A stretch of DNA of 8,885 nucleotides, taken from an uncultured Mucispirillum sp. (GTDB lineage: Bacteria > Chrysiogenota > Deferribacteres > Deferribacterales > Mucispirillaceae). A model generated the notes under the pieces. The model was given only the letters and a program-made list of their open reading frames with translations, was not told the origin of the DNA and did not search any database. Shown here one piece after another: positions 1 through 5,001 of the stretch. The number at the start of each line of letters is the position of its first letter. Position 1 is the first letter of the stretch. The position numbers and the translations under genes are program-made. The stretch is from contig CAMWVK010000035.1 in NCBI GenBank assembly GCA_947177675.1, positions 1 through 8,885 on the forward strand, given 5' to 3'.

Positions 1-16
1 TTTTTAAGGAGCATCA

Positions 17-736
17 GTGGAATATACATTCAACAGTATGATTTTTAATGATGTTACAATATGTCAGCTTAAAAACAACGGCTTTCGGTTTGGCTGTGAT
101 TCGCCTGTTTTAGCATGGTTTACCCATGCAAAGAATATGTGGCATATTGCAGATGCAGGCAGCGGAAGTGGTGTAATAGCTGCATTAATTGCAAAAGCCT
201 ATAAATCAAAAGTAACTGCCATAGAAATGCAGAAAGAAATGTTTGAATGTCTAAAACAGACTGTATCATTATGCAATATGCAGGATAAAATATCAGTGAT
301 TAATGAAGATATAAGGCAGATGAAAAAAGAGAAGCTTTATGATGCAGTAGTATGCAATCCGCCATACAGGCATGCAGGCACTGGAAAAATGGCAAAAAAT
401 GAAGTTGCAAATAAAGCACGATTTACAATCACTATGAATATAGAAGATGTGGTAAAATTTGCAAAAGGCAGCTTAAAACATCAGGGCAGGCTGTTTTTTT
501 CATACGATGCAGATATGCTTATAGAAGCACTGCATATATGTAAAATAAATCACTTACAGCCTAAAAGAATATTATCACTGCATAAAGATATATCATCAAA
601 AGCAAAGCTTGTTTTTGTAGAATGTATGTTAGCAGGCGGTGAAGAATTATGTATTGAACCTCCCCTTTTCCAGCAGGGCAGAAAAGAAGAAACAGCAAGA
701 TATGATAATATATTTAAAGGAATATGGGAAAGTTAA
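17..736 (+). CDS. TrmN6-like tRNA (adenine-N6)-methyltransferase
   Basis: This is a 239-residue class I SAM-dependent methyltransferase of the TrmN6/YfiC type, whose known members methylate N6 of A37 in tRNA1(Val) in the cytoplasm. Visible in the sequence are the family's N-terminal motif around FRFGCDSPVLAWF (residues 23-35), the SAM-binding loop DAGSGSG (46-52), the acidic end of strand 2 (E70) and the catalytic NPPY of N6-adenine methyltransferases (114-117). Length matches the roughly 245 residues of the family. The start is GTG at 17, preceded by AAGGAG at 6-11 with a 5-nt gap. After NPPY the usual Ala-Arg-His-Glu-like segment reads KARFT (133-137), so the exact tRNA target is less certain than the enzyme class. 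It is followed by a promoter, so it appears to be transcriptionally separate from yceD. The substrate is inferred from family membership. Confidence 0.8.
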   Translation: MEYTFNSMIFNDVTICQLKNNGFRFGCDSPVLAWFTHAKNMWHIADAGSGSGVIAALIAKAYKSKVTAIEMQKEMFECLKQTVSLCNMQDKISVINEDIRQMKKEKLYDAVVCNPPYRHAGTGKMAKNEVANKARFTITMNIEDVVKFAKGSLKHQGRLFFSYDADMLIEALHICKINHLQPKRILSLHKDISSKAKLVFVECMLAGGEELCIEPPLFQQGRKEETARYDNIFKGIWES

Positions 737-810
737 AGGGTATAGAAGTTATATTCAAGCCTGATTTTTTTATTTACAACTTATATAAAATATGGTATAT
801 GCTTTTTCTC

Positions 811-839
811 TTGACGATTATTATTATATTCATTATAAT
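811..839 (+). promoter_or_regulatory. Sigma-70-type promoter upstream of yceD-rpmF-plsX
   Basis: TTGACG (811-816) and TATAAT (834-839) are separated by exactly 17 nt, which is one mismatch from the full sigma-70 consensus. The start of transcription would fall near 846, leaving a short leader of about 30 nt before yceD. It lies in the 143-base gap after the methyltransferase gene, where a promoter is expected. It is the strongest promoter match I see in the window. No operator-like dyad is evident around it. Confidence 0.75.
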
Positions 840-879
840 CACGAGCAAATATGTATGATTATATAAGATTGAGTTAGTG

Positions 880-1380
880 ATGATTATATATTATGAGCAG
901 GTGCATGATGAAGGCTTTATTATTAATGAAGCTTTTTCATTTGCCGAAGGTGATGATAAATTTGATATTAAATCTTTTTCTGGGCGCATTGATAAAGCAG
1001 GGGATGCTTATGTGGTTACAGGTAAACTTAATCTGCACTTTTCATGTGCTTGTGACAGGTGTTTAGAGCCTGTTAATATGAATATTGTGGAAGATTTAAT
1101 GCTTACTCTTTCTCCACTTGGCGAATATCTGCCAATGGAAGCAGATGGGGAAGAAGGTTTATCAGATGAAGAAGCTGGTATGTATGTTACACCAAAAGAC
1201 CACTTTGATATACATGAGCTTTTAAGGGAAGAGGCTCTGCTTTTAGTTCCTGAAAAAAGGCTTTGCAGGCAAGACTGTAAAGGTATATGTCAGGGCTGCG
1301 GTGCAGCACTTAATACTGAAAAATGCACATGCACTAAGCAGACAGATTCATGCTGGGCTGCACTTGATAAATTAAAGTAG
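880..1380 (+). CDS. yceD: YceD family protein (DUF177), 23S rRNA accumulation protein
   Basis: This 166-residue protein belongs to the DUF177/YceD family, which sits directly before rpmF in very many bacteria and in E. coli affects 23S rRNA accumulation; its biochemical activity is not established. The family signatures are present: CxxC in CDRC (C58, C61) followed by LEPV, then a helical LREEALLLVPEKRLC segment, and a C-terminal cysteine cluster C129, C133, C137, C140, C149, C151 with the family's CKGIC-x-GCGAALN pattern. The cysteines suggest zinc binding (inference). The start is ambiguous: GTG at 877 directly precedes ATG at 880, and neither has a strong ribosome binding site. I prefer ATG because the weak GAG at 871-873 is then 6 nt away. 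It is probably the first gene of the unit driven by the 811-839 promoter, with rpmF 50 nt downstream. Confidence 0.9.
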   Translation: MIIYYEQVHDEGFIINEAFSFAEGDDKFDIKSFSGRIDKAGDAYVVTGKLNLHFSCACDRCLEPVNMNIVEDLMLTLSPLGEYLPMEADGEEGLSDEEAGMYVTPKDHFDIHELLREEALLLVPEKRLCRQDCKGICQGCGAALNTEKCTCTKQTDSCWAALDKLK

Positions 1381-1430
1381 TAAATAAATAAAAAAATAAT
1401 AACCATTTTGGTAAAACAGGGAGAGCAAAA

Positions 1431-1616
1431 ATGCCTAATCCAAAACACAAGACAACAAAAAGCAAAGTAGGTATGAGAAGGTCACACCATCATCCGTCTA
1501 CACTTCTTGGTGTTAAATGCGAAAACTGTGGTGAGTTAAAACAAGCTCATACTATCTGCCCTAGCTGCGGAACTTATAAAGGTCGTAAAGTAGTGGCTGA
1601 TACTAAAGAAGTATAA
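1431..1616 (+). CDS. rpmF: 50S ribosomal protein L32
   Basis: This is a 61-residue protein of the large ribosomal subunit. The basic N-terminus (PNPKHKTTKSK) and the RRSHHH segment are typical of L32. Two CxxC pairs, C30/C33 and C43/C46, form the zinc-ribbon version of the protein (the C+ form; C- paralogues lacking these cysteines exist in some bacteria). It has a GGGAG ribosome binding site at 1419-1423, 7 nt before ATG. It lies between yceD and plsX, a very conserved neighbourhood linking ribosome production with phospholipid synthesis; the plsX start is only 2 nt after its stop. Zinc dependence is inferred from the intact cysteines. Confidence 0.98.
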   Translation: MPNPKHKTTKSKVGMRRSHHHPSTLLGVKCENCGELKQAHTICPSCGTYKGRKVVADTKEV

Positions 1617-1618
1617 TT

Positions 1619-2644
1619 ATGATTATCGCTGTTGATGCTATGGGCGGTGATAACGCACCAAGCGAAGTTGTAAAAGGCACTGTCAAGGCTGTTAATGAAA
1701 CACCAAATTTAGAAGTGATTTTAGTGGGTGATAAAGCTGTTATTGAAAAAGAGATTGCTGCCTGCACTAAACAGAAACAGCCTAAAATACAGATAATACA
1801 TACTGATGAATTTATTGCAATGGATGACCATCCGTCAGAAATAGTTCGCGGTAAACGCAAGTCATCTATGCACATAGGGTTAAAACTTGTAAAAGATGGT
1901 AAAGCTGATGGATTTTTTACAGCTGGCAACAGCGGTGCAGCTATGGCTGTTTCAATGGTAGTATTAGGTCTGCTTGAAGGGGTTTCACGCCCTGCTATCG
2001 GCACAATACTTCCAGCTTCAAATGAAAGAGGCTGCTTTTTTATGCTTGATGTAGGTGCAAATGTAGACTGTCGTCCTGAACATTTAGTTACATTTGCAAT
2101 TATGGGATCAGCCTATGCAAAAAAAGTGCTTCATATTGATAACCCAACAGTTGGTCTTTTAAGTAATGGAGAAGAAGAAGGAAAAGGCGATATGCTTACA
2201 AAAGCAGTATATCCTATCCTGAAAAAAACTGATGTTATTAAATTTACTGGTAATGTAGAAGGCAAAGCATTATTTAGAGGCGAAGCTGATGTTGTAGTAT
2301 GTGATGGTTTTGCAGGTAATATTGCATTAAAGATAAGCCAGTCAGTGGCAAAATATATGACATCTATGCTTAAACAAGAGTTATTGTCATCTACTGTATC
2401 TAAAATAGGTGCATTACTTTCTAAAAAAGCATTTGAAAATTTAAAAAAGAAAACAGATGGTGCTCAGTATGGTGGTGCTCCACTGCTTGGTGTAAAAGGT
2501 GTATGTGTAATAGGTCACGGCTCATCTAATGATACAGCAGTAGCAAACGGTATCAGGGTTGCTATGCGTGCCTCAGAAAGTAAGATGAATGAGGCTATTG
2601 TTGGAGATGTAAAAGAATCTCTTACAAGTATATTAAACTATTAA
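1619..2644 (+). CDS. plsX: Phosphate acyltransferase PlsX (acyl-ACP:phosphate)
   Basis: PlsX is a peripheral membrane enzyme that transfers the acyl chain from acyl-ACP to inorganic phosphate, giving the acyl-phosphate used by PlsY to start phosphatidic acid synthesis. The 341 residues match the family's usual length. The N-terminal signature DAMGGDNAP (6-14) is intact, and the C-terminal region has the family's GGAPLLGVKG and GHGSSNDTAVANGIR blocks. The start ATG lies 2 nt after the rpmF stop; the only upstream binding site is a weak AAGAAG inside the rpmF end, so it is probably translated by coupling to rpmF. No clear intrinsic terminator follows. The next gene, fabD, lies 270 nt further on beyond a separate promoter, and no fabH lies between. 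Confidence 0.97.
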   Translation: MIIAVDAMGGDNAPSEVVKGTVKAVNETPNLEVILVGDKAVIEKEIAACTKQKQPKIQIIHTDEFIAMDDHPSEIVRGKRKSSMHIGLKLVKDGKADGFFTAGNSGAAMAVSMVVLGLLEGVSRPAIGTILPASNERGCFFMLDVGANVDCRPEHLVTFAIMGSAYAKKVLHIDNPTVGLLSNGEEEGKGDMLTKAVYPILKKTDVIKFTGNVEGKALFRGEADVVVCDGFAGNIALKISQSVAKYMTSMLKQELLSSTVSKIGALLSKKAFENLKKKTDGAQYGGAPLLGVKGVCVIGHGSSNDTAVANGIRVAMRASESKMNEAIVGDVKESLTSILNY

Positions 2645-2678
2645 TTTATTATTGTTAATGTTATAAGTAAAATGAATT

Positions 2679-2714
2679 ATTGCTATTGTATGGATTTTAT
2701 TGTATAATAGCAAT
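2679..2714. repeat. Inverted repeat spanning the fabD promoter (possible operator)
   Basis: ATTGCTATT (2679-2687) is the perfect reverse complement of AATAGCAAT (2706-2714), with 18 nt between. The left arm covers the -35 box, and the right arm overlaps the last half of the -10 box and its downstream flank. A repressor dimer or tetramer could block both elements, but the half-sites are 27 bp apart, which is not a whole number of helical turns. It could also form an RNA hairpin in read-through transcripts from plsX. There is no T-tract after it, so it is a poor terminator. I do not recognise the regulator; it does not resemble the FapR site. Confidence 0.4.
2680..2708 (+). promoter_or_regulatory. 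Putative sigma-70-type promoter for fabD-fabG-acpP
   Basis: TTGCTA (2680-2685) and a perfect TATAAT (2703-2708) are separated by 17 nt. Transcription would start near 2715, giving a leader of about 200 nt before fabD, long enough for leader regulation. Both hexamers lie within the arms of an inverted repeat (2679-2687 and 2706-2714). The location in the only large gap between plsX and fabD supports the call. The -35 box matches only four of six consensus positions, so strength is uncertain. Confidence 0.6.
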
Positions 2715-2741
2715 TCATATAAAAGAATAAGGCTTAAAAAT

Positions 2742-2754
2742 GCAGATAATCTGC
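2742..2754. repeat. 13-bp perfect palindrome in the fabD leader
   Basis: GCAGAT and ATCTGC flank a single central A, forming a compact perfect palindrome about 27 nt downstream of the predicted transcription start. As DNA it has the size of a dimeric repressor site; as RNA it could make a five-pair hairpin with a UAA loop. It stands out because it is more G+C-rich than its surroundings. The following sequence is A-rich before a T-tract at 2765-2770, so it is not a good terminator. Function is unknown. Confidence 0.35.
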
Positions 2755-2904
2755 TAAAAATGTTGTTTTTAAAATTTAATAAGAAAAAAAATGCTTACAA
2801 TATGGGAAACAATTTTTCGTCTTTATACGGCAGATAATGCCACCATTCTAGTTTTTCTAGTCTTAATTATTATATTTATATCTTATCTTGTAAGCCATAT
2901 TGAT

Positions 2905-2908
2905 GGAG
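2905..2908 (+). promoter_or_regulatory. Ribosome binding site fixing the fabD start at 2915
   Basis: GGAG lies 6 nt before ATG at 2915. Upstream in-frame TTG (2900) and ATG (2903) codons would add five residues, but they overlap or immediately precede this site and have no binding site of their own. The protein then begins with SVAVVFPGQGAQ, where the family normally starts. Confidence 0.75.
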
Positions 2909-2914
2909 AAACTT

Positions 2915-3829
2915 ATGTCAGTAGCTGTTGTATTTCCCGGACAAGGGGCACAATTTGTAGGTATGGGTAAAGATTTTTATGATAAGTTTTCAAGTGTAAG
3001 GGAGTTTTACTCAAATGCAGACAAGGCATTAGGTTACAGCCTGTCTGATATTATGTTTAATGGTCCTGAAAATGATTTAAAACTTACCCAAAACACTCAG
3101 CCTGCTCTTGTAACAATGAGTGCATCTATATGGTCACTTATTAAAGACAAAGTAGAGCCAGCTTTTTTTGCCGGGCACTCTTTAGGCGAATATAGTGCTG
3201 TTTATGCTGCAGGCGGTTTATCTTTTGAAGAAACTGTTAAAGCAGTGCATAACAGAGGTAAATTTATGCAGCAAGCTGTTCCTGTTGGTGCAGGTGCTAT
3301 GAGTGCTGTCCTTAGTCTTAGTGAAGATGCTGTCAGCAAAATATGTGCGGGTATCTCAAAAGCTGGGTTTATAGTAGAACCTGCTAATTTTAACTGTCCT
3401 GGTCAGGTAGTTATTGCAGGCAGTGCAGATGCTGTTGCTGCAGCTGGTGTTGAGCTTAAAACTGCAGGTGCAAAAAGAGTTGTGCCGCTGCCTGTTTCTG
3501 CTCCATTCCATTGTTCACTTATGCAGCCTGCACGGGATGCTATGGCAGAATATTTAAATAACATTACAATAAATGATTTGAATATTCCTATAATGAATAA
3601 TATTGATGCAGCAGTTGAAAAAACAGGTGCAGAGGTTAAAAATGCACTTATTCGTCAGGTTGCAGGCTCTGTTAAATGGACACAGTCAGTTGAAAATATG
3701 ATAGCAGCAGGTGTTACTTCATTTATTGAAGTAGGTGCAGGCTCTGTATTAACAGGTTTAATTAAAAAAATTAATAAAACAGTTGAAACTATAAATATAT
3801 CAACTGTAGATGATTTAGGTAAATTATAA
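2915..3829 (+). CDS. fabD: Malonyl-CoA:ACP transacylase FabD
   Basis: FabD moves the malonyl group from malonyl-CoA to the phosphopantetheine of AcpP, supplying the two-carbon donor for fatty acid elongation in the cytosol. The 304-residue protein has the N-terminal FPGQGAQ motif (7-13), the nucleophilic serine in GHSLGE (S89), the malonate-binding arginine in the HNRGKFM segment (R115), the catalytic histidine in APFHCSLM (H200), and the closing EVGAGSVLTGLIKK block. Length agrees with the usual 300-315. Its start is fixed by GGAG at 2905-2908. It is first in the fabD-fabG-acpP unit; fabG begins one base after its stop. An intact catalytic set makes the assignment secure. Confidence 0.97.
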   Translation: MSVAVVFPGQGAQFVGMGKDFYDKFSSVREFYSNADKALGYSLSDIMFNGPENDLKLTQNTQPALVTMSASIWSLIKDKVEPAFFAGHSLGEYSAVYAAGGLSFEETVKAVHNRGKFMQQAVPVGAGAMSAVLSLSEDAVSKICAGISKAGFIVEPANFNCPGQVVIAGSADAVAAAGVELKTAGAKRVVPLPVSAPFHCSLMQPARDAMAEYLNNITINDLNIPIMNNIDAAVEKTGAEVKNALIRQVAGSVKWTQSVENMIAAGVTSFIEVGAGSVLTGLIKKINKTVETINISTVDDLGKL

Positions 3830-3830
3830 A

Positions 3831-4580
3831 ATGAAAGATATGTTAAAAGATAAAGTTGCACTTGTAACTGGTGCATCTAGAGGTATAGGCAAAGCTATTG
3901 CTTTAGGTTTGGCAGAAAATGGTGCTGCTGTTGCAGTTAACTATTCCAGCAGTGAAGAATCTGCTTTAGAAGTTGCTGAACTTATTCAAAAAAACGGCGG
4001 CAAAGCTGAAATATTTAAAGCAAGAGTAAATGTTGAAGCAGAAGTAGAAGAAATGTTTTCTGGTGTAGAAAAAAGCCTTGGACCTGTAAATATTTTAGTT
4101 AATAATGCGGGTATAACAAAAGATAACCTTCTTATGCGTATGAAGACAGAAGAATGGGATAGTGTTATTGATGTTAACTTAAAAGGTGTTTTCTTATGCA
4201 CAAGGAGAGCTGTAAAAAGTATGATGAAAAACCGTTACGGCAAGATTATAAACATATCAAGTGTTGTAGGTTTTTCTGGCAATGCAGGTCAGTTTAACTA
4301 TACTGCTGCAAAGGCAGGCATCATTGGTATGACAAAATCTGCAGCATTAGAATTTGCATCTAGGGGTATCAGAGTTAATGCTGTTGCTCCGGGATTTATA
4401 GAAACGGATATGACAGCATCACTTCCTGATGATGTGAAGGCTGCATATATGGAAAAAATTCCATTGAAATCATTAGGCAGACCTGAAGATATTGCAAATG
4501 CAGTAGTATATCTTGCAAGCCCTCTTTCTGATTATATGACAGGACAGACACTGCATTTAAACGGTGGTATTTATTTATAA
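3831..4580 (+). CDS. fabG: 3-oxoacyl-[ACP] reductase FabG
   Basis: FabG is an NADPH-dependent short-chain dehydrogenase that reduces 3-oxoacyl-ACP to 3-hydroxyacyl-ACP. The Rossmann TGASRGIG loop (13-20), the NNAG motif (91-94), N116, and the catalytic S144, Y157 and K161 (YxxxK) are all present. The APGFIETDMT segment and the C-terminal LHLNGG are typical of FabG rather than of other short-chain dehydrogenases, and fab context confirms it. The 249 residues agree with the family's 244-250. The start at 3831 is one base after the fabD stop, with only a weak upstream AGG. An in-frame ATG at 3840 would give MLKDKVALVTG, a very typical FabG N-terminus of 246 residues, and remains possible. Translation is probably coupled to fabD. 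Confidence 0.97.
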   Translation: MKDMLKDKVALVTGASRGIGKAIALGLAENGAAVAVNYSSSEESALEVAELIQKNGGKAEIFKARVNVEAEVEEMFSGVEKSLGPVNILVNNAGITKDNLLMRMKTEEWDSVIDVNLKGVFLCTRRAVKSMMKNRYGKIINISSVVGFSGNAGQFNYTAAKAGIIGMTKSAALEFASRGIRVNAVAPGFIETDMTASLPDDVKAAYMEKIPLKSLGRPEDIANAVVYLASPLSDYMTGQTLHLNGGIYL

Positions 4581-4592
4581 TAAAAAAATAAC

Positions 4593-4602
4593 CCCGAAAG
4601 GG
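4593..4602 (+). other. Small GAAA-tetraloop hairpin in the fabG-acpP gap
   Basis: CCC-GAAA-GGG would form a three-pair stem closed by a GNRA tetraloop, in the 54-nt spacer between fabG and acpP and about 20 nt before the acpP ribosome binding site. It is one of the few G+C-rich spots in this spacer. It might mark processing or stabilise the abundant acpP message, but the stem is short and no T-tract follows, so I only note it. Confidence 0.25.
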
Positions 4603-4621
4603 ATGAAATATTATTTCTGTG

Positions 4622-4627
4622 AGGAGG
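4622..4627 (+). promoter_or_regulatory. Consensus Shine-Dalgarno of acpP
   Basis: AGGAGG is a full anti-16S match placed 7 nt before ATG at 4635, the best ribosome binding site in the window together with that of fabF. It fits the need for much more AcpP than the enzymes encoded beside it. Confidence 0.85.
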
Positions 4628-4634
4628 AAATAAA

Positions 4635-4874
4635 ATGGCAGATATTGAAAAAAGAGTAAAAGAAATTATTGCAGAGCAATTAAAAGTTGATGATGTAGCT
4701 AATGTTACAAACGAATCATCTTTTATTGATGATTTAGGTGCAGATTCTCTTGATACAGTTCAACTTATTATGGAACTTGAAAGTGAATTTGATATTGAAA
4801 TTCCTGATGAAGAATCTACTAAAATCAAAACAGTTCAAGATGCAATTGATTTTATTAAAGCTAATGTAAAATAA
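4635..4874 (+). CDS. acpP: Acyl carrier protein AcpP
   Basis: This 79-residue acidic protein carries growing acyl chains on a 4'-phosphopantetheine arm. The attachment serine is S38 in the hallmark motif GADSLD (35-40), followed by the acidic recognition helix [17 protein letters not shown]. Length and charge are exactly those of type II ACPs. It has a full AGGAGG ribosome binding site and the most biased codon use of the window: nine of ten Ile codons are ATT, one ATC and none ATA, as expected for an abundant protein. An intrinsic terminator directly follows, so it closes the fabD-fabG-acpP transcript. The prosthetic group comes from CoA, whose pathway includes CoaD at the end of the window. 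Confidence 0.99.
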   Translation: MADIEKRVKEIIAEQLKVDDVANVTNESSFIDDLGADSLDTVQLIMELESEFDIEIPDEESTKIKTVQDAIDFIKANVK

Positions 4875-4878
4875 TTGT

Positions 4879-4903
4879 GGGCGGTATATCCGCCCTTTTA
4901 TTT
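4879..4903 (+). terminator. Intrinsic terminator after acpP
   Basis: GGGCGG (4879-4884) and CCGCCC (4890-4895) form a perfect six-pair G+C stem with a five-base TATAT loop, immediately followed by TTTTATTT. It begins 4 nt after the acpP stop. It should end most transcripts here, so fabF to coaD would need either read-through or another promoter in 4904-5001. Confidence 0.88.
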
Positions 4904-4926
4904 GTATATAATATTTATATATTTGA

Positions 4927-4975
4927 AATAAGCTTTATATATTATAATTTTTAATTGTAATATATAAGTCTTATT
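4927..4975. repeat. Large imperfect inverted repeat upstream of fabF
   Basis: The arms 4927-4947 and 4955-4975 are 21 nt each with a 7-nt loop. They give 18 Watson-Crick pairs, two G-U pairs and a single C-U mismatch at 4933/4969. The stem is almost all A+T. It fills the gap between the acpP terminator and the fabF ribosome binding site (GGAGG, 4993-4997). Six T residues at 4981-4986 follow after five bases, so it might act as a second, weak terminator. Otherwise it could be a leader hairpin or a protein site overlapping the TATAAT at 4943-4948. Low complexity makes some self-complementarity likely, but a stem this long is notable. Confidence 0.5.
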
Positions 4976-5001
4976 CTGTATTTTTTCATTTTGGAGGAGT
5001 C

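Noticed and set aside
1402..1412. Small ACCA-TTT-TGGT hairpin before rpmF
   Set aside because: Only four pairs, no link to the ribosome binding site, and within chance expectation for this spacer.
1603..2004. Long open frame on the - strand opposite plsX
   Set aside because: It is antisense to the well-conserved plsX, has no recognisable domain and ends in an Ile run that simply mirrors the plsX codons.
2679..2714. Intrinsic terminator for plsX
   Set aside because: The dyad has a long 18-nt loop and no T-tract follows; its coincidence with promoter hexamers makes a promoter or operator more likely.
2867..2880. Repeat of an ATTATTATATT-like stretch also seen at 820-833
   Set aside because: The shared stretch is low-complexity A+T sequence; the second copy has no good -35 or -10 box, so I do not call it a shared regulatory element.
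3655..4201. Open frames on the - strand opposite the end of fabD and the middle of fabG
   Set aside because: They lie wholly within secure genes, match no family and have low-complexity, Ser/Thr/Leu-rich translations typical of antisense shadows.
4923..4948. Promoter TTGAAA/TATAAT for fabF
   Set aside because: The spacer is only 14 nt, well below the 16-18 nt needed, and the -10-like sequence lies within an A+T-rich hairpin where such hexamers arise by chance.
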